From NCBI GenBank assembly GCA_021160685.1, contig JAGHCC010000074.1, forward strand, positions 1-5,371: DNA of 5,371 nucleotides, written 5' to 3'. The translations under genes were made by a program, and so were the position numbers. A model generated the notes under the pieces. That model was not told where the DNA came from. It saw only the letters and a list, made by a program, of their open reading frames with translations, and did no database searches. Of the stretch, positions 1-5,371 are shown piece after piece (position 1 is the first letter of the stretch; every line of letters begins with the position of its first letter). The DNA comes from Desulfobulbaceae bacterium. GTDB taxonomy: Bacteria > Desulfobacterota > Desulfobulbia > Desulfobulbales > SURF-16.

Positions 1-221
1 CAGGAAAGACGGCCTGAGTTGGCAGCAGCAGTACCGGACAAAAGACCCGGGGCAAAAATCAGTTTATTTTTAGGTCCCAAAGGGTGACAGGTGGGAGAGA
101 CTTCAGCAGCCACAATTGTGGAAGTGAGTCCACGGCCTCCATGCCCTGTCCAGTCAGCAGGAACGTCTTCAATGGAAGTAGAAAGATCCGTCATGTTTAC
201 ACGAAAAATTTTGTCAGCCAT
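1..221 (-). CDS. Aldehyde:ferredoxin oxidoreductase, N-terminal part (continues beyond the window)
   Basis: The 73 or so visible residues begin MADKIFRVNMTDLS and continue through GGRGLTSTIVAAEV, then PLGPKNKLIFAPGLLSGT. This is the typical start of the tungsten- or molybdenum-pterin aldehyde:ferredoxin oxidoreductase (AOR) family: an 'RV(N/D)LT' strand, the 'GGRGL' turn and the 'L.P.NKLIFA.G..(S/T)G' motif of the N-terminal cofactor-binding domain. Family members are about 600 residues, bind a bis-pterin W/Mo cofactor and a [4Fe-4S] cluster, and oxidise aldehydes to carboxylic acids with ferredoxin in the cytoplasm. The cluster cysteines and catalytic region lie outside the window, so subtype and substrate cannot be judged. 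The ATG at 221-219 is chosen because AAGGAG (232-227) lies 5 nt upstream and the family motif starts at once. No signal peptide is visible. The enzyme could oxidise the aldehyde made by the lyase encoded upstream; that link is inferred from gene order. Confidence 0.85.
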   Translation of the reverse strand, partial: MADKIFRVNMTDLSTSIEDVPADWTGHGGRGLTSTIVAAEVSPTCHPLGPKNKLIFAPGLLSGTAAANSGRLS

Positions 222-266
222 AGTGTCTCCTTAAGCTGTGTTGATGGTAAAAATTATGAGCTCAAT

Positions 267-294
267 AATATATAAATTCTCCGTAATTTCTCAA
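267..294 (-). promoter_or_regulatory. Sigma70-like promoter for the aldehyde oxidoreductase gene
   Basis: On the minus strand, TTGAGA (294-289) and TATATT (272-267) are separated by 16 bp. Each hexamer matches five of six consensus positions (TTGACA, TATAAT). An overlapping -10 choice, TATTAT, would give an 18-bp spacer. Initiation would fall near position 260, leaving a leader of about 40 nt that contains the ribosome binding site at 232-227. This suggests the oxidoreductase gene can be transcribed separately from the genes upstream of it. The region is AT-rich, so a chance match is possible. Confidence 0.5.
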
Positions 295-317
295 AAAGCT
301 GTGGCAACCTATAAGCA

Positions 318-353
318 AATCCCCCTCAATCCCCCTTTATTAAAGGGGGAGGT
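318..353. repeat. C-rich/G-rich palindromic intergenic repeat
   Basis: The element has two direct copies of AATCCCCCT (318-326 and 328-336) in a 10-bp period. The second copy is the left arm of a perfect inverted repeat: CCCCCTTTA (331-339), one central T, then TAAAGGGGG (341-349), followed by AGG. Elements of this form (AATCCCCC.CAATCCCCCTTT, a short loop, then AAAGGGGGA) resemble dispersed intergenic repeats I recall from many environmental bacterial genomes. Only one copy is present here. On either strand it could form a 9-bp hairpin in RNA. Neither arm is followed by a T-run, so it is not a standard intrinsic terminator. Confidence 0.75.
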
Positions 354-402
354 TGTCGGTATACCACCACTTATTGAGAAGTTACAATTCTCCTGCAAAA
401 GG

Positions 403-421
403 AACAAGAAAAATTCTTGTT
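403..421 (-). terminator. Weak hairpin, possible terminator of the lyase and membrane-protein transcript
   Basis: AACAAGAA (403-410), a 3-nt centre AAA and TTCTTGTT (414-421) form a perfect 8-bp inverted repeat. Read on the minus strand, the hairpin begins about 50 nt after the stop codon of the membrane-protein gene and is followed by CCTTTTG. The stem is AT-rich and the T-run is short and interrupted, so termination would be inefficient at best. Its position between the end of one gene and the promoter of the next supports a transcript boundary here. Confidence 0.35.
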
Positions 422-471
422 ACACTGTCTATTGTTCATAAAGATGCTACCGGTTCATGTTTTCCGGTTGC

Positions 472-1353
472 TTAATATTGATTTTTACGAAGTTCCTTGA
501 GGTCATGATAATAGGCGAGCGGTAAAATAAATTTGGCACTGACCACTAGCCCAAGTCCCAGTAAGACAGTACCCATGATCGGAATCGCGGTAAGCCGATT
601 CGCATAGAAAGAAGTCAGCAACAAAGTCCCCCATAAAAAAAACTGCCCGAGTAAAAGCTGTACATTCTGAGAAAGAGCATAAATCACCCAGAAATTATCC
701 GACAGAACAGAACGGCTCCCATTTCGAAGTGAAATCTCAATAATTTTGAACCAGGTTCGTCCTTCGAGAATCTGGGCCGAGCCATCAAAAACATGGTGTA
801 AAAAATAGAAAAAAACCAGGAGATAGTTACACCAGGACAAGTCGTAAAAAAGCCATTTAAAGACTGGCGGAAAACAGCAAAAAAGAAAAACCCCACCCAA
901 AGCCTGACCGCAGCCGACTCCGATCTGGGCCTTAACGAGACGCGGCACCTGAAGCGCCGAAGAAAGTGACGATTCAAGATGATCGATAAAGCCGGATGTA
1001 TAATTACTGCTGATTACCGAAATACCGGGATAGGTAAATTTGACCGCAACCCCGAGCATCGCCGCCACCTTAAGCTCACTTTCAGCCATCGTAAACATGG
1101 TGTAGAGGACTACGCCCTCCATCATATTTTTACCGACAGTATAAAGAATATTGCCAAGTTCACCAAAACGATACAGAGGTGCCTGAACAAAAGCCTGAAT
1201 ATAGAGTTTTATTTTCCCGGCCAGTTTCGGCACCCGGTACTCTCGACCCCGCTCTCCGGCTTTATCTGTCATCAAAATATGTATGAACGGTATGGAACAT
1301 AAGGAAGAGACCGACAACCGCAAATCACTCGACCATGAACAATCCACGGTCAT
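472..1353 (-). CDS. Polytopic membrane protein of unknown family
   Basis: I do not recognise this 293-residue protein. It has about five or six hydrophobic segments: weakly around residues 96-116, then two close together between about 147 and 190 (one containing GGVFLFCCFPPVFKWLF, the next YLLVFFYFLHHVF), and two or three between about 221 and 280. It ends in a charged tail, HDLKELRKNQY. No transporter or enzyme motif is apparent. The gene starts 45 nt after the lyase stop codon on the same strand and is probably co-transcribed with it. The start is uncertain. The ATG at 1353 is the first after an in-frame stop but has no clear Shine-Dalgarno sequence. The ATG at 1272 (MTDKAGERGR) and the GTG at 1233 (VPKLAGKIKL) are alternatives, also without a strong site. 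It could be a transporter or an accessory protein for the lyase, but nothing in the sequence decides this. The real coding status is supported by length, membrane-protein composition and operon position. Confidence 0.7.
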   Translation of the reverse strand: MTVDCSWSSDLRLSVSSLCSIPFIHILMTDKAGERGREYRVPKLAGKIKLYIQAFVQAPLYRFGELGNILYTVGKNMMEGVVLYTMFTMAESELKVAAMLGVAVKFTYPGISVISSNYTSGFIDHLESSLSSALQVPRLVKAQIGVGCGQALGGVFLFCCFPPVFKWLFYDLSWCNYLLVFFYFLHHVFDGSAQILEGRTWFKIIEISLRNGSRSVLSDNFWVIYALSQNVQLLLGQFFLWGTLLLTSFYANRLTAIPIMGTVLLGLGLVVSAKFILPLAYYHDLKELRKNQY

Positions 1354-1398
1354 CGGTCAGACACTGAAGAGTGCCTGAAGTTACAATTAGATATTCAA

Positions 1399-3699
1399 TT
1401 ATTCAGACTTCATTTTTTGCAACAGCCGCATGGTTTCAGCAGCGGCATCCTCAGGTGGCAGAGCAGTATCGGAGATGCCGGAAATAACCCTGACGATTTC
1501 ATGATTGACCTTCTTCTCCTGCCAGACCTTACCCTTTGGGGTAGCAATATAAACTGAAAAGTTATGATGACCGCTGCCGGGCCGTTCACCAATTATATTG
1601 ATGAGGGTTGCGGCCTTGGCCGGATCCCCTTTGGCAAAAAGCACATTACCGATCGCATAACCTGCCCTGACCCGACCACTTGTAACAACGATATTCTTCT
1701 CAGAAACGGTCAAGCCAGCGGCTTTAAGATCTTTGGTCAGGGTCGAAAGATAGGGCAACAAATGCCCTTCGTCCATGAGCGCTTTTGCATTAAGACCATC
1801 GGAGATGACGATTTGAACATCTGGATTGTTGCCATCCCAGGAGGCGCGGAGTTTCTCCAGAGTCGCCACCGCAGCCTCACTCAACACTTCGCCACTGGCT
1901 GGTGCTGCGATGTACTCTGCTCGATCCTTTGATTTTGTGGAAATCTCAAGAGTGTTGGGGATGGTTTTCACAAATTCCGGAGTAAACTCAGCCCACAGAG
2001 AAATCTTGGCATCATCATAAAGAGCATGAATTCGCTTATTCAGTTCAGGTTCGATATCGGAAATTTTCTCTCCGTGTCCCAGAGCCAAATCCACCCCGCG
2101 ACCGACAACCTCTTTTATTTTCGTGTTTCCTTCGGCATAAATCTCCTCCTTGGAGCGTTTGTCGCCTTTGGCAAGAAGGTATTGATAATAGACCCAGATC
2201 GGATCACCTGCATGTTCCGTAAATTTTCCTGCCTCATCAATAATTTGTATCCGTTTAAAAAAGTCCCACATGGCATCATTAACCTTGAAACCAAATTCCT
2301 CTCGCAAGCGGACATGATCCTGAAAACTGGTGGTCAGGTAACTGAGCATGGGATCATTACGGGTAGGCAGGGCCATCAGATAAGCCGGGTTAGCCGGCAC
2401 AATCTGATCCTGGCACCACTCAAGGTCATCAAGGCTCACGGTCATATGCAGGGTCGAACAGATATCAAGTCCGTGGACAAGTCCATGCAGTTTACCCATG
2501 ACAATATCTTCGAGACAGCAGCGAACCAGTTGTTCACGGGAAGTAAAGACTTCAGGGCCGATGAAACCGGCGACATCGTTAACATGCATCCAGGCGCCTT
2601 TGGGCTGAACCTTTTCAAGCTCCTGCTCAATAGCCCGGGAAAGGCCGTATTTACGCGACTCATGCACTACCATATCAAAACCGTTACCGGCCCCGTTGGT
2701 AAAATCGGCTCCCTGACCGGTCTCAAAGTAAAGACCGTAATGCTGACCTTTACGGGACCTGGCATTTTCCAGCAACGATTCATTGCTGACCCCAAAAATA
2801 GTATTGGCCTGATCAGTACCAGCCACACTCTGGAAAAATAGTGCCGTTGATCCAGGATATTTCTTTTCGACCTTCTCCTGGACATCGATATGAGCCAGAA
2901 CACACCAGGGCATCGTCTTTTCGAGCTTAAAAGTCTTCAGAATATCAGACAGCGCATTTTCAACGGAGTGAACACTCTCGACACTGCTGTCAACCGGATT
3001 ATTACCAAGTAAAAGATCACCGGTGGCAAAAGAAAAGGCGTTAAAGACCTGCCACTGGATATCATCGCGATTATCAGTAGGAGAGTTGGGCTGAATCCGG
3101 GCTGCAAGATACCCTTTAGCACCCAGGTTGGTACCGGGCAGGATATTAAAAATTTTCTGTCCCACCTGTGTCAATTCAGCATTGCTCATCAGCTTTGGGA
3201 CACATGCGATCACATCGCTATTCAAGCCAAACATGATTCCCTTGATATCGGCCTCATTTTTGGTCAGGATAAACTCCTTGAGTTCACCCATGGTCATCTT
3301 TTTGACCTTTTCATATTGGGCCTGATCAGTTGTCTTCCAGATCAATTTCTGCAACTCATCGACAAAAAGAGGATGCTCGTGGATATCTTCAATTGTAGTA
3401 TTGGCCAACAGCTTACGCGCATACTCCCTGGTCGTATCGTCATCAGCCGCAACCTTAATCGTAGCGTCTCCTTCCTTGAAAGGGTTGGCTGCTCCAATGA
3501 CTTGCTGGTAAAGGGTCTGGTCAAACTCGCCTTTTATCCGATCGACATAGGCAAATACATCTTCATCACTTTTGATATCTTTAATAGTCACCGCCCCGGC
3601 CAAAGAGGCTAAAGAAACTATCATAAAAATGATCGGAACAGAGATCCCCAAGATTTTTTTTACAGCAAAATTGCGGTGCATGTGCTCTGTACACTTCAT
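1399..3699 (-). CDS. Fused ethanolamine ammonia-lyase EutB-EutC with an export signal
   Basis: Ethanolamine ammonia-lyase (EC 4.3.1.7) uses adenosylcobalamin to convert ethanolamine to acetaldehyde and ammonia. In this 766-residue protein, residues 1-36 resemble a Sec signal peptide. Residues about 37-545 are full-length EutB, a TIM-barrel catalytic subunit, and about 570-766 are EutC. Against E. coli EutB the substrate residues R160, Q162, N193, E287 and D362 correspond to R201 and Q203 (ARIQPN), N234 (GNNPV), E326 (LYFETGQG) and D412 (GLDICSTLH). Further EutB signatures are GFIGPE (379-383) and PANPAYLMALPTRNDPMLSY. EutC signatures are NPDVQIVISDGLNAKAL (625-641) and IIGERPGSG (702-710). 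Canonical enzymes have two separate genes. Here EutC lacks about 100 N-terminal residues, including its conserved GRAG segment. The GLDICSTLH form resembles the non-enteric EutB subgroup. The ATG at 3699 has AGGGAGG 7 nt upstream. The gene lies 85 bp after the porin gene. Substrate could differ from ethanolamine. Confidence 0.9.
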   Translation of the reverse strand: MKCTEHMHRNFAVKKILGISVPIIFMIVSLASLAGAVTIKDIKSDEDVFAYVDRIKGEFDQTLYQQVIGAANPFKEGDATIKVAADDDTTREYARKLLANTTIEDIHEHPLFVDELQKLIWKTTDQAQYEKVKKMTMGELKEFILTKNEADIKGIMFGLNSDVIACVPKLMSNAELTQVGQKIFNILPGTNLGAKGYLAARIQPNSPTDNRDDIQWQVFNAFSFATGDLLLGNNPVDSSVESVHSVENALSDILKTFKLEKTMPWCVLAHIDVQEKVEKKYPGSTALFFQSVAGTDQANTIFGVSNESLLENARSRKGQHYGLYFETGQGADFTNGAGNGFDMVVHESRKYGLSRAIEQELEKVQPKGAWMHVNDVAGFIGPEVFTSREQLVRCCLEDIVMGKLHGLVHGLDICSTLHMTVSLDDLEWCQDQIVPANPAYLMALPTRNDPMLSYLTTSFQDHVRLREEFGFKVNDAMWDFFKRIQIIDEAGKFTEHAGDPIWVYYQYLLAKGDKRSKEEIYAEGNTKIKEVVGRGVDLALGHGEKISDIEPELNKRIHALYDDAKISLWAEFTPEFVKTIPNTLEISTKSKDRAEYIAAPASGEVLSEAAVATLEKLRASWDGNNPDVQIVISDGLNAKALMDEGHLLPYLSTLTKDLKAAGLTVSEKNIVVTSGRVRAGYAIGNVLFAKGDPAKAATLINIIGERPGSGHHNFSVYIATPKGKVWQEKKVNHEIVRVISGISDTALPPEDAAAETMRLLQKMKSE
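3592..3699 (-). other. Predicted signal peptide of the EutB-EutC fusion (codons 1-36)
   Basis: The N-terminus has a basic n-region (R9, K14, K15), an uninterrupted hydrophobic core from I16 to L33 (ILGISVPIIFMIVSLASL) and an A34-G35-A36 ending that fits signal peptidase I cleavage before V37. There is no twin-arginine motif, so the Sec route is the natural reading; an uncleaved membrane anchor is the alternative. The E. coli EutB alignment begins almost directly after this segment, so it is an addition to a complete EutB rather than part of the fold. An internal start at M7 (MHRNFAVKK) would keep the segment, whereas the strong ribosome binding site supports M1. Confidence 0.75.
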
Positions 3700-3706
3700 A
3701 GCCGTA

Positions 3707-3713
3707 CCTCCCT
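3707..3713 (-). promoter_or_regulatory. Ribosome binding site of the EutB-EutC fusion
   Basis: AGGGAGG on the minus strand lies 7 nt before the ATG at 3699-3697. It fixes the start upstream of the signal-like segment and so shows that the hydrophobic N-terminus is very likely translated. Confidence 0.8.
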
Positions 3714-3784
3714 TTTGATCTAAATTACTCCATAGAGACCTTCCGGAAAAAAATCTCTCAAACGTTGATGGTGTTCAAGGTGCC

Positions 3785-4588
3785 CTAAAATGAAAAACTC
3801 ACGTTAACGCCACCATAAACATAGGTGTCATCGTTACCGTATGCATTGTCTTCAATACTGTCCCTGATGTCTGAATCAAGCAAAGTGGTAACGGTCAGCA
3901 TTGGTATGATAGCAATAGTATCAGTTGCCCTAAACGGCACTTCTACACCGATATTGAAATCGACAAAGGCGCTGTCATCAGATCCGAAAGAGGCGGAATT
4001 GTAATCGCTGTCAGCGTAACCTATACTACTGGAGAGGTCGATGTCCAATCTGTCGTTAATCGAAAAGGAATATCCGATGGCAAAATTTGCGTAGAATCCG
4101 TTCACTTCATTGAAATCATAGTAAAGGGTAAATGAGGGTTGGAACAGGACGTCATAGGACGTGGCAAGATATACTTCCTGGGTATCCTCCGCATCATCCC
4201 AGTTGGGGTATAAATAGTCGATAAGGCCGACGCCAAGTGTCAATTTGTCGAAAGAGTGACTGTAATCGATGGTCAGATCTATTTCGGTAAACTGCCAGGC
4301 CCGGCTATCACAGTCACTGGTATAGACACACTCATCTTCGCCAAAGTCGGTGAGATCCATGTTGCCCCATAAATTAAAGGAAAAACCACTGGAGGCAAGC
4401 GTCAGTGAAGGCTGCAGAACCGCATCTTCATTAATTTCCATACCGCGCCATACATATTTACTAACAATAGGGATATCAAGGTCTACATCAATTTTTGACT
4501 CCTCAGCCAGAACCGGTGAGGAAAGAGTGTTTACAGCTATAAAAACCAGAATTACTAATCCCAGCCTGCTACGCAAATTTTGGAACAT
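3785..4588 (-). CDS. TorF-family putative porin (outer-membrane beta-barrel)
   Basis: The 267-residue product has a signal peptide (MFQNLRSRLG, then a hydrophobic core, with cleavage after A28 in PVLA-EES). It is followed by SKYVWRGMEINEDAVLQPSL (43-62), the 'Y.(W/F)RG......P..Q.s' opening of the TorF/Gcw_chp family of putative porins. The rest alternates hydrophobic and polar residues as in transmembrane beta-strands and is rich in Asp and aromatic residues. It ends VNVSFSF, with the C-terminal Phe that the outer-membrane assembly machinery recognises. C87 and C93 in the first large loop could form a disulfide. The ATG at 4588 is preferred over the upstream in-frame ATG at 4642 because AAGGAGG lies 5 nt before it and the signal peptide starts there. 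The family is thought to form channels, but substrates are mostly unknown. Its position directly upstream of the exported lyase suggests it admits the substrate; that is inference. Confidence 0.85.
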   Translation of the reverse strand: MFQNLRSRLGLVILVFIAVNTLSSPVLAEESKIDVDLDIPIVSKYVWRGMEINEDAVLQPSLTLASSGFSFNLWGNMDLTDFGEDECVYTSDCDSRAWQFTEIDLTIDYSHSFDKLTLGVGLIDYLYPNWDDAEDTQEVYLATSYDVLFQPSFTLYYDFNEVNGFYANFAIGYSFSINDRLDIDLSSSIGYADSDYNSASFGSDDSAFVDFNIGVEVPFRATDTIAIIPMLTVTTLLDSDIRDSIEDNAYGNDDTYVYGGVNVSFSF

Positions 4589-4593
4589 CTTTG

Positions 4594-4600
4594 CCTCCTT
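4594..4600 (-). promoter_or_regulatory. Ribosome binding site of the porin gene
   Basis: AAGGAGG on the minus strand is 5 nt upstream of the ATG at 4588-4586. It decides between this start and the in-frame ATG at 4642, which would add 18 residues ahead of a signal peptide. Confidence 0.8.
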
Positions 4601-4608
4601 GAAAACGA

Positions 4609-4642
4609 GTGATAAGTGATAAATAATCGTTTTGCAGGTCAA
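4609..4642 (-). promoter_or_regulatory. Possible weak promoter ahead of the porin gene
   Basis: In the 257-bp gap between the binding-protein stop and the porin start, TTGACC (4642-4637, five of six matches to -35) precedes a tandem TTATCAC TTATCAC (4622-4609). Using TATCAC at 4621-4616 as -10 gives a short 15-bp spacer and only four of six matches. The gap is long enough to hold a promoter. I saw no intrinsic terminator in it, so read-through from the binding-protein gene is also possible. Confidence 0.2.
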
Positions 4643-4845
4643 CGATCCAAGTGAACGGACAAGAGGTTTTTAAACTATTTTTTTATCAGCCGTCGCCTTA
4701 GATGATAACCTTACTCAACTATGAAAACTTTTCCACAAATACTTCCCAAAATCAAAACATCCCCTGGCTTCCGAGACGTTACTCTCCGTATTGATCTGAC
4801 GACGGAGTCCAAAGTCTTGGTTTGTTGTGATATGCCGGGCAACTC

Positions 4846-5371
4846 TTATTTTCGTTGTTGTTTCGCTTCCGTCCACATTTCGGCGAAAGCCGTGACCGTT
4901 TTTTCATCCATAACTTGCCAGAGAGCCACGGTTTTAAAGTAATCGTTATCACCGACATGAAAGATTTTACGTTCAGTCTCGGTTAGCAGGTCAGCCACAT
5001 TGTCTACGGCCGGTGCAACTCCCTGGGCGTGGACAACATCGACCTGGCGCTCCGGCGCAAGCATAAAATTAATCCATTCCTCACTGAGACGTTTTGTCAA
5101 ACCTTTAGCGGAGCTGGTAATGCACCAGTAATCAATCCAGGCTGTACCACCCTCTTTCGGCGTTGCCAAAAGCCATTTGCCCCCTTTTAAATTAGCTTTC
5201 TGAACCGCAAATCCCCAGCTGGTCGCCAGAGAGAGCTCGGGGAATTCATCGGGATTGGCCGCTCCATCCCAGAGACTTTTAGCATTTTTTACAAGCTGGT
5301 TAAGCCGAGCCTGTACTTTTTTTTGGTCCAGTTTGGAGATATCAAAGATATCCTCATATCCATAACCCAGC
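4846..5371 (-). CDS. PotD/PotF-like periplasmic solute-binding protein, C-terminal part
   Basis: The visible 174 residues are the C-terminal half of an ABC-transporter substrate-binding protein; the start lies beyond the right edge of the window. Features typical of the spermidine/putrescine-binding (PotD, PotF) branch are the TPKEGGTAWIDYWCITSSAK segment, where family members have 'P.EG...W.D...I....', the following helix with SEEWINFMLAPERQ, and the near-terminal pattern of an open frame ending WTEAKQQRK. Upstream residues include SLWDGAANPDEFPELSLATS, consistent with the second lobe that closes over the ligand. Family members are periplasmic and deliver polyamines or other small cationic or organic solutes to an inner-membrane permease and ATPase, none of which is in the window. 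The ligand residues cannot be assigned from this fragment. The gene is on the same strand as the porin and lyase genes, so an amine ligand such as ethanolamine is conceivable but not shown. Confidence 0.85.
   Translation of the reverse strand, partial: LGYGYEDIFDISKLDQKKVQARLNQLVKNAKSLWDGAANPDEFPELSLATSWGFAVQKANLKGGKWLLATPKEGGTAWIDYWCITSSAKGLTKRLSEEWINFMLAPERQVDVVHAQGVAPAVDNVADLLTETERKIFHVGDNDYFKTVALWQVMDEKTVTAFAEMWTEAKQQRK

Noticed and set aside
84..441. Two short plus-strand open frames at the left edge
   Set aside because: The first is antisense to the AOR N-terminus and the second runs through the palindromic repeat and promoter; neither has protein-like composition.
378..1388. 12-bp direct repeat GAAGTTACAATT at 378-389 and 1377-1388, flanking the membrane-protein gene
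   Set aside because: The placement in both flanking gaps hints at an inserted segment, but about one 12-bp repeat is expected by chance in a window this long. No inverted ends or transposase accompany it.
2026..2841. Long open frame on the plus strand (271 codons)
   Set aside because: It lies wholly antisense to the EutB part of the lyase, whose conserved residues prove the minus-strand frame. No ribosome binding site or family match was seen.
3592..3699. Microcompartment-targeting peptide as explanation for the lyase N-terminus
   Set aside because: Encapsulation peptides are short amphipathic helices; this segment is uniformly hydrophobic with a basic start and an AxA end, and no shell-protein genes are in the window.
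3734..3758. Inverted repeat AGAGA...TCTCT with internal TTCCGGAA between the porin and lyase genes
   Set aside because: The stem is only 5 bp and the T-run lies inside the loop on the minus strand, so it is neither a convincing terminator nor an attenuator.
4637..4654. Possible sigma54 site near TGG...TGC upstream of the porin gene
   Set aside because: The GG to GC distance is 11 rather than the required 10 bases and the flanking consensus is poor.
4784..4807. Hairpin CTCCGT...ACGGAG downstream of the binding-protein gene
   Set aside because: A 6-bp stem with a 12-nt loop and no T-run after it on the minus strand; not supportable as a terminator.

Overview
All genes recognised in this window lie on the minus strand, so the window reads right to left in transcription order. 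The content points to a Gram-negative, probably anaerobic bacterium: two signal-peptide proteins plus an outer-membrane beta-barrel, a B12-type lyase, and the start of a tungsten/molybdopterin-type aldehyde:ferredoxin oxidoreductase. A Desulfobacterota-like (deltaproteobacterial) host fits this gene mix and the CCCCCT-type intergenic repeat, but that placement is inference.

Layout in transcription order. (1) 5371-4846: C-terminal part of a PotD/PotF-like periplasmic solute-binding protein, cut by the window edge. (2) 4845-4589: 257-bp gap with a weak possible promoter. (3) 4588-3785: TorF-family putative porin with signal peptide. (4) 3699-1399: ethanolamine ammonia-lyase in which the large (EutB) and small (EutC) subunits are one polypeptide, preceded by a Sec-type signal sequence. 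(5) 1353-472: polytopic membrane protein of unknown family. (6) 471-222: intergenic region with a weak hairpin, a C-rich/G-rich palindromic repeat and a good sigma70-like promoter. (7) 221-1: N-terminus of an aldehyde:ferredoxin oxidoreductase, running off the window.

The genes suggest an amine-degrading module: a porin and a binding protein for substrate entry, a lyase that would convert a vicinal amino alcohol such as ethanolamine to an aldehyde plus ammonia, and an oxidoreductase able to oxidise the aldehyde to the acid with ferredoxin as acceptor. The main surprise is the lyase. It keeps all five substrate-binding residues of EutB, yet it is a fusion, lacks the N-terminal third of EutC, and carries what looks like an export signal. 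Canonical EutBC is a cytoplasmic or microcompartment enzyme that uses adenosylcobalamin. An exported version beside a porin and a periplasmic binding protein would be a distinct, extracytoplasmic arrangement. That is a hypothesis; the fusion, signal-like segment and conserved residues are read directly from the sequence.
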